Below, piece by piece: positions 52,923-62,500 of a stretch of DNA of 64,000 nucleotides. Within the stretch, counting starts at the first letter, position 1; every line of letters starts with the position of its first letter. This stretch comes from Fibrobacter sp. UWB2 (GTDB taxonomy: Bacteria > Fibrobacterota > Fibrobacteria > Fibrobacterales > Fibrobacteraceae). The position numbers were made by a program, and so were the translations under genes. The notes under the pieces were generated by a model that was not told the DNA's origin, did not search any database, and worked only from the letters and a program-made list of their open reading frames with translations. The stretch lies in the NCBI RefSeq assembly GCF_002210425.1, contig NZ_MWQK01000001.1:1-64000 (forward strand), read 5' to 3'.

Positions 52923-53336
52923 GTGAATTACTTGGCTTTGGATTACGGAGAGCATCGTGTTGGGGTCGCTTTTGGCGATTCCGAGCTCAAAATGGCGTTT
53001 TCGCGCGAGACGATTGACCAGAAGACGACGAACCTGTTCGAACGCCTGGACCAGCTCGTGCGCCTCAACAAGATTGACGAATTTGTCGTCGGGATGCCAT
53101 ACCATCCGGATGGCCGCAAGGATGGCAAAAACGTGGTGGTGGAGGCTTTTATCAAGGATTTGGCACTGCGATTCCCAGGAATGAAAATCCATACGCAGGA
53201 TGAATCGTACTCCAGCGTGCAGGCGCAGGAGTTCACCTCGTACATGAGCAAAAAGAAAAAGCAGAAGAACAAGGCCATTATCGACCGTACTGCCGCCGCT
53301 ATAATATTGCAACGATGGTTCGACGAAAACCCTTAA
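52923..53336 (+). CDS. ruvX: Pre-16S rRNA nuclease / Holliday junction resolvase-like RuvX
   Basis: A 137-residue YqgF protein with RNase H-like fold. It has LALDYGEHRVGVAFGD (first catalytic Asp), FVVGMPYHPDGRKDG, TQDESYSSVQAQEF (Glu) and DRTAAAIILQRW (last Asp). It starts with GTG, with TATATT seven bases upstream. Divergent from typA. Confidence 0.92.
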   Translation: MNYLALDYGEHRVGVAFGDSELKMAFSRETIDQKTTNLFERLDQLVRLNKIDEFVVGMPYHPDGRKDGKNVVVEAFIKDLALRFPGMKIHTQDESYSSVQAQEFTSYMSKKKKQKNKAIIDRTAAAIILQRWFDENP

Positions 53337-53358
53337 AACCTAATACCCAACTTTTTAC

Positions 53359-53364
53359 TATATT
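53359..53364 (+). promoter_or_regulatory. -10-like box, leaderless type
   Basis: TATATT ends six bases before the ATG at 53371. Confidence 0.4.
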
Positions 53365-53370
53365 TTAATC

Positions 53371-53829
53371 ATGGCTAAAGAAATCGATAATTTTGATGAT
53401 GAAGAAATGGACGAAGCCAACGGTGCGATGCTTGACGCATTGAACGCCGAAGAAAACTTTGTCCCGCAAGTCCGTGACTACAGCGACCGTCGCATCCTGA
53501 TTTGGGAAGAAGACGATGTCCGTCGTGAAGCCTGCCTCGAAGTCCTTTCGGACTTGCTCGTGGGCGCTTACTTCAAGACGGTGAAAACCGAAGAAGAAGC
53601 TCTGCAGCAGCTCGAAGAAGATGACTGGGACACGTTCGTCGTGGACTTCTACACCGAAGGTGTTTCTGTCAGCGATTTCATCAAGCGCGTGAATAACTAT
53701 CCGGGTTCTATCCTCGTGGCCATCAACATGGGTCCCTTGACGCTCCCGGAAGAACGTGAACCGGCTAAGGCCGAAAACTTGCGCCGCCTGTTCGACATCG
53801 AACGCGCCAGCTCCCAGATCCACGCATAA
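53371..53829 (+). CDS. Degenerate receiver-domain protein
   Basis: A 152-residue acidic protein. After about 35 acidic residues a response-regulator-like fold follows: RILIWEEDDVRREACLEVLS (acidic pocket), DTFVVDFYTEGVSVSDFIKR with a candidate phospho-Asp, then SILVAINMGPLTLPEE. The conserved Lys is not obvious and there is no output domain. It is probably a stand-alone receiver or pseudo-receiver. No kinase gene is nearby. Confidence 0.55.
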   Translation: MAKEIDNFDDEEMDEANGAMLDALNAEENFVPQVRDYSDRRILIWEEDDVRREACLEVLSDLLVGAYFKTVKTEEEALQQLEEDDWDTFVVDFYTEGVSVSDFIKRVNNYPGSILVAINMGPLTLPEEREPAKAENLRRLFDIERASSQIHA

Positions 53830-53856
53830 GCATTGTCTCCTGACGCTTCACTCTCG

Positions 53857-53929
53857 TCATCCTGAGCGAAGCGAAGGACCCAGTAAAGTCTTGTAAATGC
53901 AGTCAAGCCCGCCTTTGAGCGGGCTTTTC
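53857..53929. repeat. Intergenic repeat and terminator
   Basis: GTCATCCTGAGCGAAGCGAA and GGACCC form a repeat block (53857-53881). It is followed by an intrinsic terminator AAGCCCGC-CTTTGA-GCGGGCTT (53905-53926) with T-tail, closing the receiver gene. Confidence 0.6.
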
Positions 53930-54022
53930 TGCTATTTGACGATAAATTCATTTATTCTTATATTTTGCTTACAAATTTAAAATTGCATATACTGCTAGGA
54001 TATAAAAAAAAGGATTAGGTTC

Positions 54023-55930
54023 ATGAAAACCAAAATGAAAAAGAGTCTCCTTGCTATTACAGCAACGGTTGGTGCGTTTTCTGCAATGACTTGCCTTACG
54101 GCTTGCGAAGATACGCTTGCCGATGCAAAGGGACAAGCTTCCGTAGCCACCGTTAAGGAGCTTGGTGACTGCGGCGAGTCCAATGAAGGAGAACTTGTCT
54201 ATGTCAAGGAAAAGTCCTCGGTGTATCTGTGCGCCGACAGTACCTGGAAAACCGTGAATGTTTCTGTTTCGGATGGCAAGGATGGCTCTGATGGTAAGGA
54301 TGGTTCCGACGGTAAAGACGGAAAAAACGGAACAGACGGTAAAGATGGCAAGAACGGAACGAATGGCGTTGATGGCAAAGACGGCAAGAATGGAGCCGAT
54401 GGAAAGTCTTGCACGGTAGAAGAAATTAAGAATGGGTACAAAGTTTTGTGCGGTGGCGATTCTGTCGGAGTGCTTTTGAATGGCAAGGACGGCAAAAACG
54501 GAGTCGATGGCAAAGATGGTGATAATGGCACAAGCTGTACCGTCAAGGAAAACAAGGAAAAGAACGGCTTTGATTTAAGCTGTGGTGGCAAAACGGTCAC
54601 GATTACGAACGGCAAGGACGGTCAAGACGGCAAGCCGGGCGAGAACGGCGCATCGATTACGGGACCGCAGGGTGAAAGCTGCAAGGGCGAAGCTCTTGAA
54701 AATGGCGATATCAAGATTACTTGTGGTGAAACCGAAGTCGGCGTACTTAAGAACGGAGCTGCTGGTACTAATGGTACAAATGGTGAACCCGGCAAAAGCT
54801 GCACGGTCAAAGAAAATGCCGAAAAGAATGGCTATGACCTGGAATGTGATGGCAAGGTCGTGACTGTAACAAACGGCACTCCGGGCGTGAATGGAGAATC
54901 TTGCACAATCGCCGAAGATAAGGGCGGTGTCGTGACGCTGCAGTGTGGCGAAGGCGAAAACGCCAAGACGACCAAGCTCTACAAGGCCTTGTGCGGTAGC
55001 GATCCGTATGACCCCGAAACCCAGCGTTGCGTCGATGGAAGCGTTTTTGGAAAATGCGGCAAGGGAACATATATAGAAAATGTGGAGTTCTGCTACGATG
55101 GCGAGGCTTATCCACTTTGCGGAAAGGATTTGTTGGAATACAATCCGAACAGGGAAGCCTGCAAAGATGGGGTTGTTCTCAGCTTATGCGGAACGAAGAC
55201 CTTTGATCCCACTGTTTACGCTTGTGTATCGGGGATGATTTTACCGCTTTGTGTAAATGAACCGTATAATCCGGATCTTCAGGAATGCGATGATGAGACT
55301 GGTTCGGTTACAGACAAGTATGTTGAATATTGCGGCACGAAACCTTATGATCCGAACATCAAGTTCTGCGATGATCGTGATGGCGAAAATGTTATTTATG
55401 GTATGGTTACGGTAACGCACTCGGGGATGGGTTATTCGGAAACCTGGATGACGGATAACCTGAGATACAAGACCAAAACGGGAAGCGTTTGCCATCCGGA
55501 TGATAATGACGCATGTACAGAATACGGTCGTTTCTATGTTTGGGATGCTGCTATGTGGGTAGACGATGATACTGGTAATTATGTTGATATTTGCCCGGAT
55601 GGTTGGCGATTGCCTACTTACGGACAGTATATGAACTTGGCGCAGGTTTTTGGTGGTGCGGAACGAGCCGGAATCCCCTTAAAGTCCAAAGATTGGGATG
55701 GCACTAATGAATCTGGCCTTAATATTTTGGAGGCCGGTTATGTGGAAATCAAAAATAACGCGTATGTCTTTAATAATGATTCGACTAGTTTCTGGACTCG
55801 CGATTATTATAATGGCTCAATGGCACTCTCCTTTGATGTTCATGATGGCAAAAAAAACTTAGCTATTTTGAAGCAAGATAAGAAACTTCCGAAATCAGTC
55901 CGTTGCATTAAAACAAAAACAAATAATTAA
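54023..55930 (+). CDS. FISUMP-domain lipoprotein with collagen-like and Cys-rich repeats
   Basis: A 635-residue surface lipoprotein. Signal peptide with lipobox LTAC (Cys 28). From about 85 there are collagen-like GxD/GxN repeats (DGKDGSDGKDGSDGKDGKNG) interrupted by about five two-Cys modules (for example SCTVKENAEKNGYDLECDGK). Residues about 325-455 hold six CG-PYDP-C modules (CGSDPYDPETQRCVDG). The C-terminus (about 470-635) resembles the FISUMP domain: WMTDNLRYKT, EYGRFYVWDAAM, CPDGWRLPTYGQ, SVRCIK. It may mediate adhesion to fibre or cell-surface architecture; that is inference. The start is behind AAGGATTAGG. Confidence 0.85.
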   Translation: MKTKMKKSLLAITATVGAFSAMTCLTACEDTLADAKGQASVATVKELGDCGESNEGELVYVKEKSSVYLCADSTWKTVNVSVSDGKDGSDGKDGSDGKDGKNGTDGKDGKNGTNGVDGKDGKNGADGKSCTVEEIKNGYKVLCGGDSVGVLLNGKDGKNGVDGKDGDNGTSCTVKENKEKNGFDLSCGGKTVTITNGKDGQDGKPGENGASITGPQGESCKGEALENGDIKITCGETEVGVLKNGAAGTNGTNGEPGKSCTVKENAEKNGYDLECDGKVVTVTNGTPGVNGESCTIAEDKGGVVTLQCGEGENAKTTKLYKALCGSDPYDPETQRCVDGSVFGKCGKGTYIENVEFCYDGEAYPLCGKDLLEYNPNREACKDGVVLSLCGTKTFDPTVYACVSGMILPLCVNEPYNPDLQECDDETGSVTDKYVEYCGTKPYDPNIKFCDDRDGENVIYGMVTVTHSGMGYSETWMTDNLRYKTKTGSVCHPDDNDACTEYGRFYVWDAAMWVDDDTGNYVDICPDGWRLPTYGQYMNLAQVFGGAERAGIPLKSKDWDGTNESGLNILEAGYVEIKNNAYVFNNDSTSFWTRDYYNGSMALSFDVHDGKKNLAILKQDKKLPKSVRCIKTKTNN

Positions 55931-55942
55931 CTCTTGAAAACA

Positions 55943-56001
55943 AGGCCGCCCCAAACGGGACGGCCGTGTTGCTATGTCCCCCCGGACTTGTTCCGGGGTC
56001 G
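55943..56001 (+). terminator. Terminator plus palindromic repeat
   Basis: GGCCGCCC-CAAAC-GGGACGGCC (about 55944-55966) follows the FISUMP gene with only a weak T-run. A CCCCGGA-CTTGT-TCCGGGG palindrome (55980-55998) of the rsgA/U32 family then lies between convergent genes. Confidence 0.6.
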
Positions 56002-56006
56002 GCTTT

Positions 56007-57254
56007 TTAATTCCCGCAGGCTGAAATCACGCCCGGAGTGGGGACGCCCAAACACCAGGAATCGCCGTCATCACGTTTGTCCCAAAGCTCGATGTTGAGC
56101 TGGGTACTTTTGCGAACTCCGCTTGTTGCTGTATGTACAGGAATTGGCGATGTAATGAGAGAATCTGCCTTTCCGTAATAAAGCGAATCAAGAATTGCGC
56201 CATCGCATTGCAATACAATTGAACTGGAAGATTTGACAAAGGCGGGCAGGCTTTCTGTGTACTTGTATATTCCTTCGATATCTGCGGATTCGGCTTCGCC
56301 TACGACTAGCGCTTCGTTTGGTGGGAGTTCGATTGCTCCGAATTCGGCAGAACCATCTGTGTCTGAAGTCTTCCCGAATGTACATTTATCTAGAACGAGC
56401 GTGTCCGTGCTGCCATTGTAAAATTCCACGAAGTTAAATTGCGTTGAATCACTTTTGTTTGCGTTTAGGAAGAATTCGCTTATAACGATGTCGTTTACGT
56501 TTGGCGAACGCTTCATGGCCGGAATTGTGAGTGGAATTTGCACATTCACTTCTTTGGCGATGTCAATGGCAAGTTCGATTTTGCTGCGGAGCGATGCAAT
56601 TTGAAAACTCGGGATGGGCGTGGTTTCGTCGAGCGTAAAGTCGTCCTCCAGGCTGAAAATTGCTTTGCCGTTTTCGTCCAGCATCGAAAGCGAAATGTGG
56701 TACTTGCGATTGAGTTTGAGCTTGTCACTTGTGAATGTTACGTTGTCGGAATCGAATACCATGGGGTAGGTGTACGTATCCTCTTCGCTTGTGAGTTCCA
56801 TCTCGCCGCTCTTAATTCCCGCGGGGTTCCCAAATCCAATCGGAATCTTCACGTACACAAAACCGATAAGTGCGTGCATTGGAATTTTAAGGCTCACAGC
56901 GGAACCCGCTTCGAGCGCTGTCGTGACTTCGCCTTCTTGCATCAAGCTTCCGTTGGCGTAGAGCTTGGCGTTAAATTTCCAGTTGTCGCTTGGGAAAAGG
57001 TCGAGGTTGAACGACTTTTTATCAATGGAATGCACGAGGTGGAGCGTGTCCGTGCCGTAGCAGTCTAGAACAAGGCTATCGAGCAGCGGAGTCTCGGTGT
57101 AGTCCAGGTTGAGGGCTATGTTTGCCGATTCTCCAATTTGGATGGTGTCAATGGGGGACTCTGCCTGCGAATCGCCGGAGCAGTTCCAGCATGTAAGGGC
57201 AGTGAGTGCGGTAGCCGCATAACGGCAGACGTGTTTTTGTATTGTAGGACTCAT
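56007..57254 (-). CDS. Lamin-tail-domain lipoprotein
   Basis: A 415-residue exported protein. N-terminal signal with lipobox TCWNCSGD (Cys 25). The middle (about 40-260) is beta-rich. From about 275 the lamin-tail-like (LTD) block appears: NDIVISEFFLNANKSDSTQF, FVEFYNGSTDTLVLDKCTF, NEALVVGEAE and the closing WCLGVPTPGVISACGN. LTD domains are common in secreted or surface proteins of Bacteroidota and Fibrobacterota. The ribosome site AGGAGG is excellent. Function unknown. Confidence 0.7.
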   Translation of the reverse strand: MSPTIQKHVCRYAATALTALTCWNCSGDSQAESPIDTIQIGESANIALNLDYTETPLLDSLVLDCYGTDTLHLVHSIDKKSFNLDLFPSDNWKFNAKLYANGSLMQEGEVTTALEAGSAVSLKIPMHALIGFVYVKIPIGFGNPAGIKSGEMELTSEEDTYTYPMVFDSDNVTFTSDKLKLNRKYHISLSMLDENGKAIFSLEDDFTLDETTPIPSFQIASLRSKIELAIDIAKEVNVQIPLTIPAMKRSPNVNDIVISEFFLNANKSDSTQFNFVEFYNGSTDTLVLDKCTFGKTSDTDGSAEFGAIELPPNEALVVGEAESADIEGIYKYTESLPAFVKSSSSIVLQCDGAILDSLYYGKADSLITSPIPVHTATSGVRKSTQLNIELWDKRDDGDSWCLGVPTPGVISACGN

Positions 57255-57356
57255 ATAACCTCCTGATATTTGGTTGGTCCTACTTATTTAACACGCGTTT
57301 TTGGGCCGTTTGGCCCGGATTTTTATTGTAAAATTTTAGAAACCCGGAGCTAGCGC

Positions 57357-57824
57357 TTACAAGTGCAGTTTGCTTTTGCCGTTCTCGACGCGGTTGCCTT
57401 GCAACTTCGCGGCGCAGGCCTTGTCTTGCCTTAGAATCTTCACGAGTGCACTCGGGCTAAGCCCGAAAGCCGCTGCCGCGGCTTTGGTATCGCCATTCTT
57501 TGTCGCCATAATGTCAAAGACATGGGCAACGAACAGCGGAAACTGTGGATTGCTCGGCTGGATATGCCCGTTACTGCCCGGGAACTTCATTTCGACTTCG
57601 GGCGGTTCTTCGCGTACGTTTAAGGCGAGTGCCATTTGCATGCGATGGAGCGCATGAATCTTGTTCTCTTTTGCGCTCCTGCTTTCGGAAGACTTAATTT
57701 CTAAATTATATTGTTGTAACGAAAGATGGACTCCGGTATTGGTCTTGTTCCTGTGCTGGCCGCCGGGACCGCTGCCTTGGTAGCCTTTCAGGGAACAGGC
57801 GCGTAAAAGTTCATCTAGATTCAT
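57357..57824 (-). CDS. Stand-alone GGQ-domain release-factor-like protein
   Basis: A 155-residue protein: MNLDELLRACSLKGYQGSGP, then the catalytic GGQHRNKTNTGVHLSL motif, which triggers peptidyl-tRNA hydrolysis in RF1/RF2/ArfB. It lacks the codon-recognition domains of RF1/2. The C-terminal part (GDTKAAAAAFGLSPSALVKI) looks like a helix-turn-helix followed by a basic tail (NRVENGKSKLHL), which in ArfB-like proteins enters the mRNA channel. A longer start at 57848 would overlap the divergent lipoprotein start at 57843. Candidate for ribosome rescue. Confidence 0.7.
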   Translation of the reverse strand: MNLDELLRACSLKGYQGSGPGGQHRNKTNTGVHLSLQQYNLEIKSSESRSAKENKIHALHRMQMALALNVREEPPEVEMKFPGSNGHIQPSNPQFPLFVAHVFDIMATKNGDTKAAAAAFGLSPSALVKILRQDKACAAKLQGNRVENGKSKLHL

Positions 57825-57842
57825 TTTCAGGTAGGTATCGCG

Positions 57843-58562
57843 ATGCATGTTCTGAAAAATAAAATAGTTCTAGCGCTTTTGGTAAGCGTTTTTGCGATTA
57901 TGTCCGGTTGCGCCGGGTCTTCTAACGGTTCTGCTAATGAATCAACCGAGACTGCCGCCGTTCGTGACGCGAAAGTTAAAGCCCAGGAATCCCAAAAGCT
58001 CGCCATGCTTGAAGAAATGTACGATCTTTTCAAGATGTCTGTCGTGAACCGCGCTCCGCACGATGTCTTGCTGGATTTTTTGACGGACCCGTCGGAAACC
58101 TGGCTCGATGAAATCGAGAGCCATGCAAAGACTTACGATGCCGCCGCAATGGATACGTGCCAGTTCTACGAGGCCTATGCCATTGTGCTTTACAGACTTT
58201 TCGAGCGCGAACATCTTTGGACCGTGCCTGATTACCGCATGCTCTACTTGCTCCTCTACGATAGCGGCTTCCTGGACGTGGTGGATCGCGTGAAAATGGG
58301 TCCGTTCGAAGTCAAGAACGACCGTGGAAGCGTTGGACTTGCCTCAAGCCCCAAGGTGCCGATTATGCTCTTTAACTGGGACGATACCAAGTGGAAACTC
58401 GACCTGATTGAAACGCTCCCGCTCATTACAAAGGGCATTGAAGCGACTGCCGTCAAGAAAAACTGGACGGGTGCCAAGCTCGCTCTTTACTGGCTCGACA
58501 AAAAGTACCACTTGCAGTATTCACGCTTGGACGAATCGCTCTTGGAACCGATCGGTTTTTAA
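57843..58562 (+). CDS. Lipoprotein of unknown function
   Basis: A 239-residue lipoprotein (lipobox MSGC, Cys 23). A short Ser/Asn-rich linker is followed by an alpha/beta domain with no recognised family (MYDLFKMSVVNRAPHDVLLD, WDDTKWKLDLIETLPLITKG). It is followed after 27 bp by another exported protein, so probably an operon with the next gene. Confidence 0.65.
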   Translation: MHVLKNKIVLALLVSVFAIMSGCAGSSNGSANESTETAAVRDAKVKAQESQKLAMLEEMYDLFKMSVVNRAPHDVLLDFLTDPSETWLDEIESHAKTYDAAAMDTCQFYEAYAIVLYRLFEREHLWTVPDYRMLYLLLYDSGFLDVVDRVKMGPFEVKNDRGSVGLASSPKVPIMLFNWDDTKWKLDLIETLPLITKGIEATAVKKNWTGAKLALYWLDKKYHLQYSRLDESLLEPIGF

Positions 58563-58589
58563 CAGTCTTAATATCAAGGTCTAGAATTT

Positions 58590-59474
58590 ATGCGTAAAAT
58601 TCTTGCGGTCTGTGCGCTTGTTCTCGTTTCGGCGGCGATGTCTTTTGCGGCTCCCGCATCATCAAAGGCAAAGTCCGCTACTGGCGCGACTAAAATCTAT
58701 AGCGCTATCGAAGCGAAGGAAGGCTTTGTCGGCGGGCGCCTTTTTGACGTGCTTGATTCTGTTGGCGGCACGGGAACGTGGATGGAATGGGATGTAAACG
58801 GCGTCCGTGATCCGTCCTTGGTAAAGATTTTGGACCCGCTTCTGAATTCGACGAATAAGCCCAAGATGATCTGGGTCATCACGGAACGCGATAAGCCTTT
58901 ACTTGCGGTCCTTTTGCCGAAGGGTGCAGGCGAAGTCCTTGTGTTTTATGAAATCGGAAAGCTCGATGCAAAGCCTGTGGCGCTCAAGTTGAACAATGTG
59001 CTCACTCCTGACGTTGTATTTAGGGATTACAGACAAGTTTCTGAAAAGGCGTTTGTACACTTGGACCGTCCGAATCTGAAAATCTCCGTGTTGGACAAGT
59101 TTATTCGCTTTACGTATGATAATCCCGATGAAACGCCGCTTCGCTATGATCCGGATTTTGCGACCAAGACTCTTGTCGAAAAACGTGCCGAAGTCAACGA
59201 CTATCTCGGTTTTTTGAAATACGAGTATTCCATGATGCTCCGCGCTTTTGTCCAGTCCACCCGCGGTATTTTCAACTGGCAGCCATGGCACTGGTACATG
59301 GAAAAATGGAACTCAAAATACATGATTTCGGCTAAGGAAATCGAGCAGATGCTCTCCAAGGGTGTGCGTCCCGACTATATTACGGTCTTTAAGGCCAAGG
59401 CTTCAACCGGTGAAATGGTCGAAATGCGTACAACGGGGAATGGTTTCCTCGAAATGGTCATTACAAGACCCTAA
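58590..59474 (+). CDS. Exported protein of unknown function
   Basis: A 294-residue protein with a signal peptide (ILAVCALVLVSAAMSFAAPA). No recognised domain. It has beta-rich middle stretches (KPKMIWVITERDKPLLAVLL, GAGEVLVFYEIGKL) and a C-terminal Trp/Tyr-rich part (NWQPWHWYMEKWN). Probably co-transcribed with the lipoprotein upstream and located before porU. Confidence 0.6.
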   Translation: MRKILAVCALVLVSAAMSFAAPASSKAKSATGATKIYSAIEAKEGFVGGRLFDVLDSVGGTGTWMEWDVNGVRDPSLVKILDPLLNSTNKPKMIWVITERDKPLLAVLLPKGAGEVLVFYEIGKLDAKPVALKLNNVLTPDVVFRDYRQVSEKAFVHLDRPNLKISVLDKFIRFTYDNPDETPLRYDPDFATKTLVEKRAEVNDYLGFLKYEYSMMLRAFVQSTRGIFNWQPWHWYMEKWNSKYMISAKEIEQMLSKGVRPDYITVFKAKASTGEMVEMRTTGNGFLEMVITRP

Positions 59475-59503
59475 TTTTAACACCCAAAAAGATGTTACCA
59501 TTT

Positions 59504-59532
59504 GTCATGCCCGCCGCTGAGCGGGCATCTCC
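59504..59532. repeat. Palindromic repeat upstream of porU
   Basis: GTC then ATGCCCGC-CGCTGA-GCGGGCAT and CTCC. It lies before the GTG start of the next gene and accounts for the misleading upstream ATG at 59492. Confidence 0.7.
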
Positions 59533-59560
59533 ATTTCTGTTTTTTACTATTTTAAAATTC

Positions 59561-62500
59561 GTGAAATCTATCATCAAAAAATTTCAGATTCTTTTTGTTG
59601 CCTGTGCAACAGTTTCTAGCTTGGCGTCTTCTGTTATTGAAGATTCCAAGAAGCGTTTTGTCTTTGACGACGAAGTCATGGATGCTTCGACGAAGTCTTG
59701 CGAAGATGGCTCGGGACTGCGCTTTGTTCCTGAAAATGCCTTTTACGTGAGTGACGACGGCGTTCCTGTCCGCCATTACCGTGTGGCTCTCCCTTCTAGC
59801 TCAAAGCCTTCGGTCTCGGTGACGAATAATCGCCTCGTGTCTCTTGGTGCATCTCCTTGCAAGTCTACGCCTGCAAAAATCCAGTCTATCGATGTCTCGA
59901 GCCCGTTCCTCAAGGATAACTTGTGGATGGTCGATGTGTTTGTTCCGCTTTACGTCAAGGAAGGCGGTTCCATTGCGCTTCGTAAGAATTTCCGCTTGAA
60001 TGTCGAATTTGCTTCTGCCACGGCTAGCGGTCGAAATCCCGGTGCGCGTGCGCTTATGCAGGTCGTGAACGAAAAGTCCGCTGCGCAGTTTGGTACGCCC
60101 GTTGCAAGGTCTGTTTTGCGTCGTGAAGCGAGTTCCGAAATTGACGGCATTGTGCAGCTTGCCGAACTCGTCGTAGGCGATGAGAATATGGCTACGTTCA
60201 GCGAAGATGGCCAGTATGCCTTCGGATTCAATGCGGTCCGCACGGCGCTGAGTAAAGTTGGCCGTGGTGAAAGCGATGTCAGGGGCATTCCTGTCGAAAA
60301 GCTTTGCATTTACGGGGCCTCTCCGGATACGCTCCCCGATATGGGACCGGGTGCAAAACTCCGTAACCCGAACCAGCTCTTTGAACTGCCCATCAAAGTC
60401 GATGACCGCAATTCCAATGGCATCTTCGATGAAGGGGACTCGGTCTATTTTGTTGGCTACGGTAACGCATTCTGGAAACGTGTCGATTCAGAACCGAACG
60501 AAATTGAGAATGTGTCCAAGACGAACATGGGATATTTCCATTCGTATTCGCCGTATTCCTATTACCAGCATTTTATTTTAGGCTACAAGCAAGTGGGCAA
60601 GGGCGCACGCCTGGAAACGCTTGATGCGCCAAAGTCTACGGGCCGCAACATCGAATGGCTTCGCTATGTCCGCGCTGAAAGGGATGAGCTCTTGCGCGAT
60701 GCCTATTATGGTCAGGATTGGGAAAAGACGACCGGTAAGGAATACTTCTGGAAATGGCGTGAACAGGGCGAAATCACAGAACTGTCTGCCAAGGATTTAG
60801 AGTTTAAGGCAACGACGAGCAACTTGCCGGGGATGGTTTCTGACGGAAAGGGCTTTGTGTCTGTCTCGTTCTTCCCGCTTCGCTCGCAGAGCTCCAGCAC
60901 CATGTTCTCTGATAGCACCTATTTCAAGCGCTACAGCACGATATACTTTAAGCTTTCTGTCAACGGAAAGATGTATTCCAGGGTCCAGGGGGATGAACTC
61001 TACTGGAACGATGGCGACATGTTGCCGGGCGGAAACTTTAGCGTGTCGACGGATGCATTGAAAGAGACTGGAAACGAATATGAACTGACTATCCTCGACA
61101 ATACTTACCAAAACGACCGCTTTGATGGTTATACCGTGGCTTACCAGTGGGACCCGACAAAGGTTTCTATTGATTCTGCGGAATGGATGTTGCCAGCCTT
61201 TACGACTGGCGTTGTTAAGATTCCGGTGGGGAAGGATTCCGACCTTCGCGTGATGAAGTTCAAGGACTTTGCTCCATTGGGACTTTTGAAGGTGACCGAC
61301 GGTGTGGCTCTCGATAGTATTGGAAAAGACGAAGATGTCCGTTACTTGCTCTATCGTGATAGCGACCGTCGAAAGACTTTGACTTTGAAGGGAATTGTGA
61401 CATCGTCGGAGAACGCTATCCAGAAGCTTGCCAATATCTCTTCGAAGACGGAATACCTCATTATTACTCCCGAGGAGTTCCTTGCTCCTGCAGAATCCTT
61501 GGCTGTGTTCCGCTCTAGCGACAAGTCGGCAACTCCGCTTGTGACTGCGGTTGTCCCTGTTGAAAACATTTACAGGCATTACACGGGTGGTGCGCTCTCG
61601 CCGATTGCGATTAGAAACTATATCGCGTATGCCCGTAGCGTGTGCCCGGATTTACGCTTTGTCCTGCTTGCCGGGTCCGGCCATTACGATTACCGCGGAA
61701 CCAAGCATGGCCCGAACTATATGCCTCCGTTCGAGAAGGAATCTTCGGTGACCGAGGACTTCTTTGGTGTTCTCGATTCGGGAGAAGTTGTTCGTAGTGG
61801 CAAGGCGTATGATGTCGATGTTGCTGTGGGGCGCTTGCCGGTTTCTTCTGTTCAGGAATTCAAGAACTATAACGAGAAGGCTAGGGATTACGACGAAATC
61901 CAGAGGTTCGACCATGGCGAATGGAGATCGACGTTGTTGCTCGCTGCTGATGACAACAAGAACGGCGTATCAGATGACCCGATGGATCATACCATTTACC
62001 AGGAAAACTTGGCGACCATGATTGATACGACCGCCGAAGCTCTTGGCTTTAGAATGAACATGAAAAAGATTTACCTTCTGGATTACGAAGCCGATGCTGC
62101 AGGTCAAAAGCAGGAAGCTGCAAATGACTTCTTGAGCATTTTGAACCAGGGCGCCTTGATGACCATATTCTATGGGCATGGATCCAAGGTGGCTTGGGCT
62201 TCCGAAGGTTTGCTGAAGCTTTCGTACCTTCCGAAGTTTACGAACAAGAATCGTTATACTGTGCTGAATTCGTACTCCTGTACGGTTGGCCGTTTTGATG
62301 AAGGCGATACGAGATCGATGACCGAAGCTGTTGTGCTCTTGCCGCAGGCGGGCGCAATTGCAGCCGTAGGTGCCGCTCGCGAAACATACGCAAATCCCAA
62401 TGAAATCTTTGCGAAGAACTTTGTGAGCCGCGCCTTGCTCAAGAATGGAAACTATCTGGGTGTGGCTTACATGCAGGCTAAGGACAACGTATTCCTGCAT

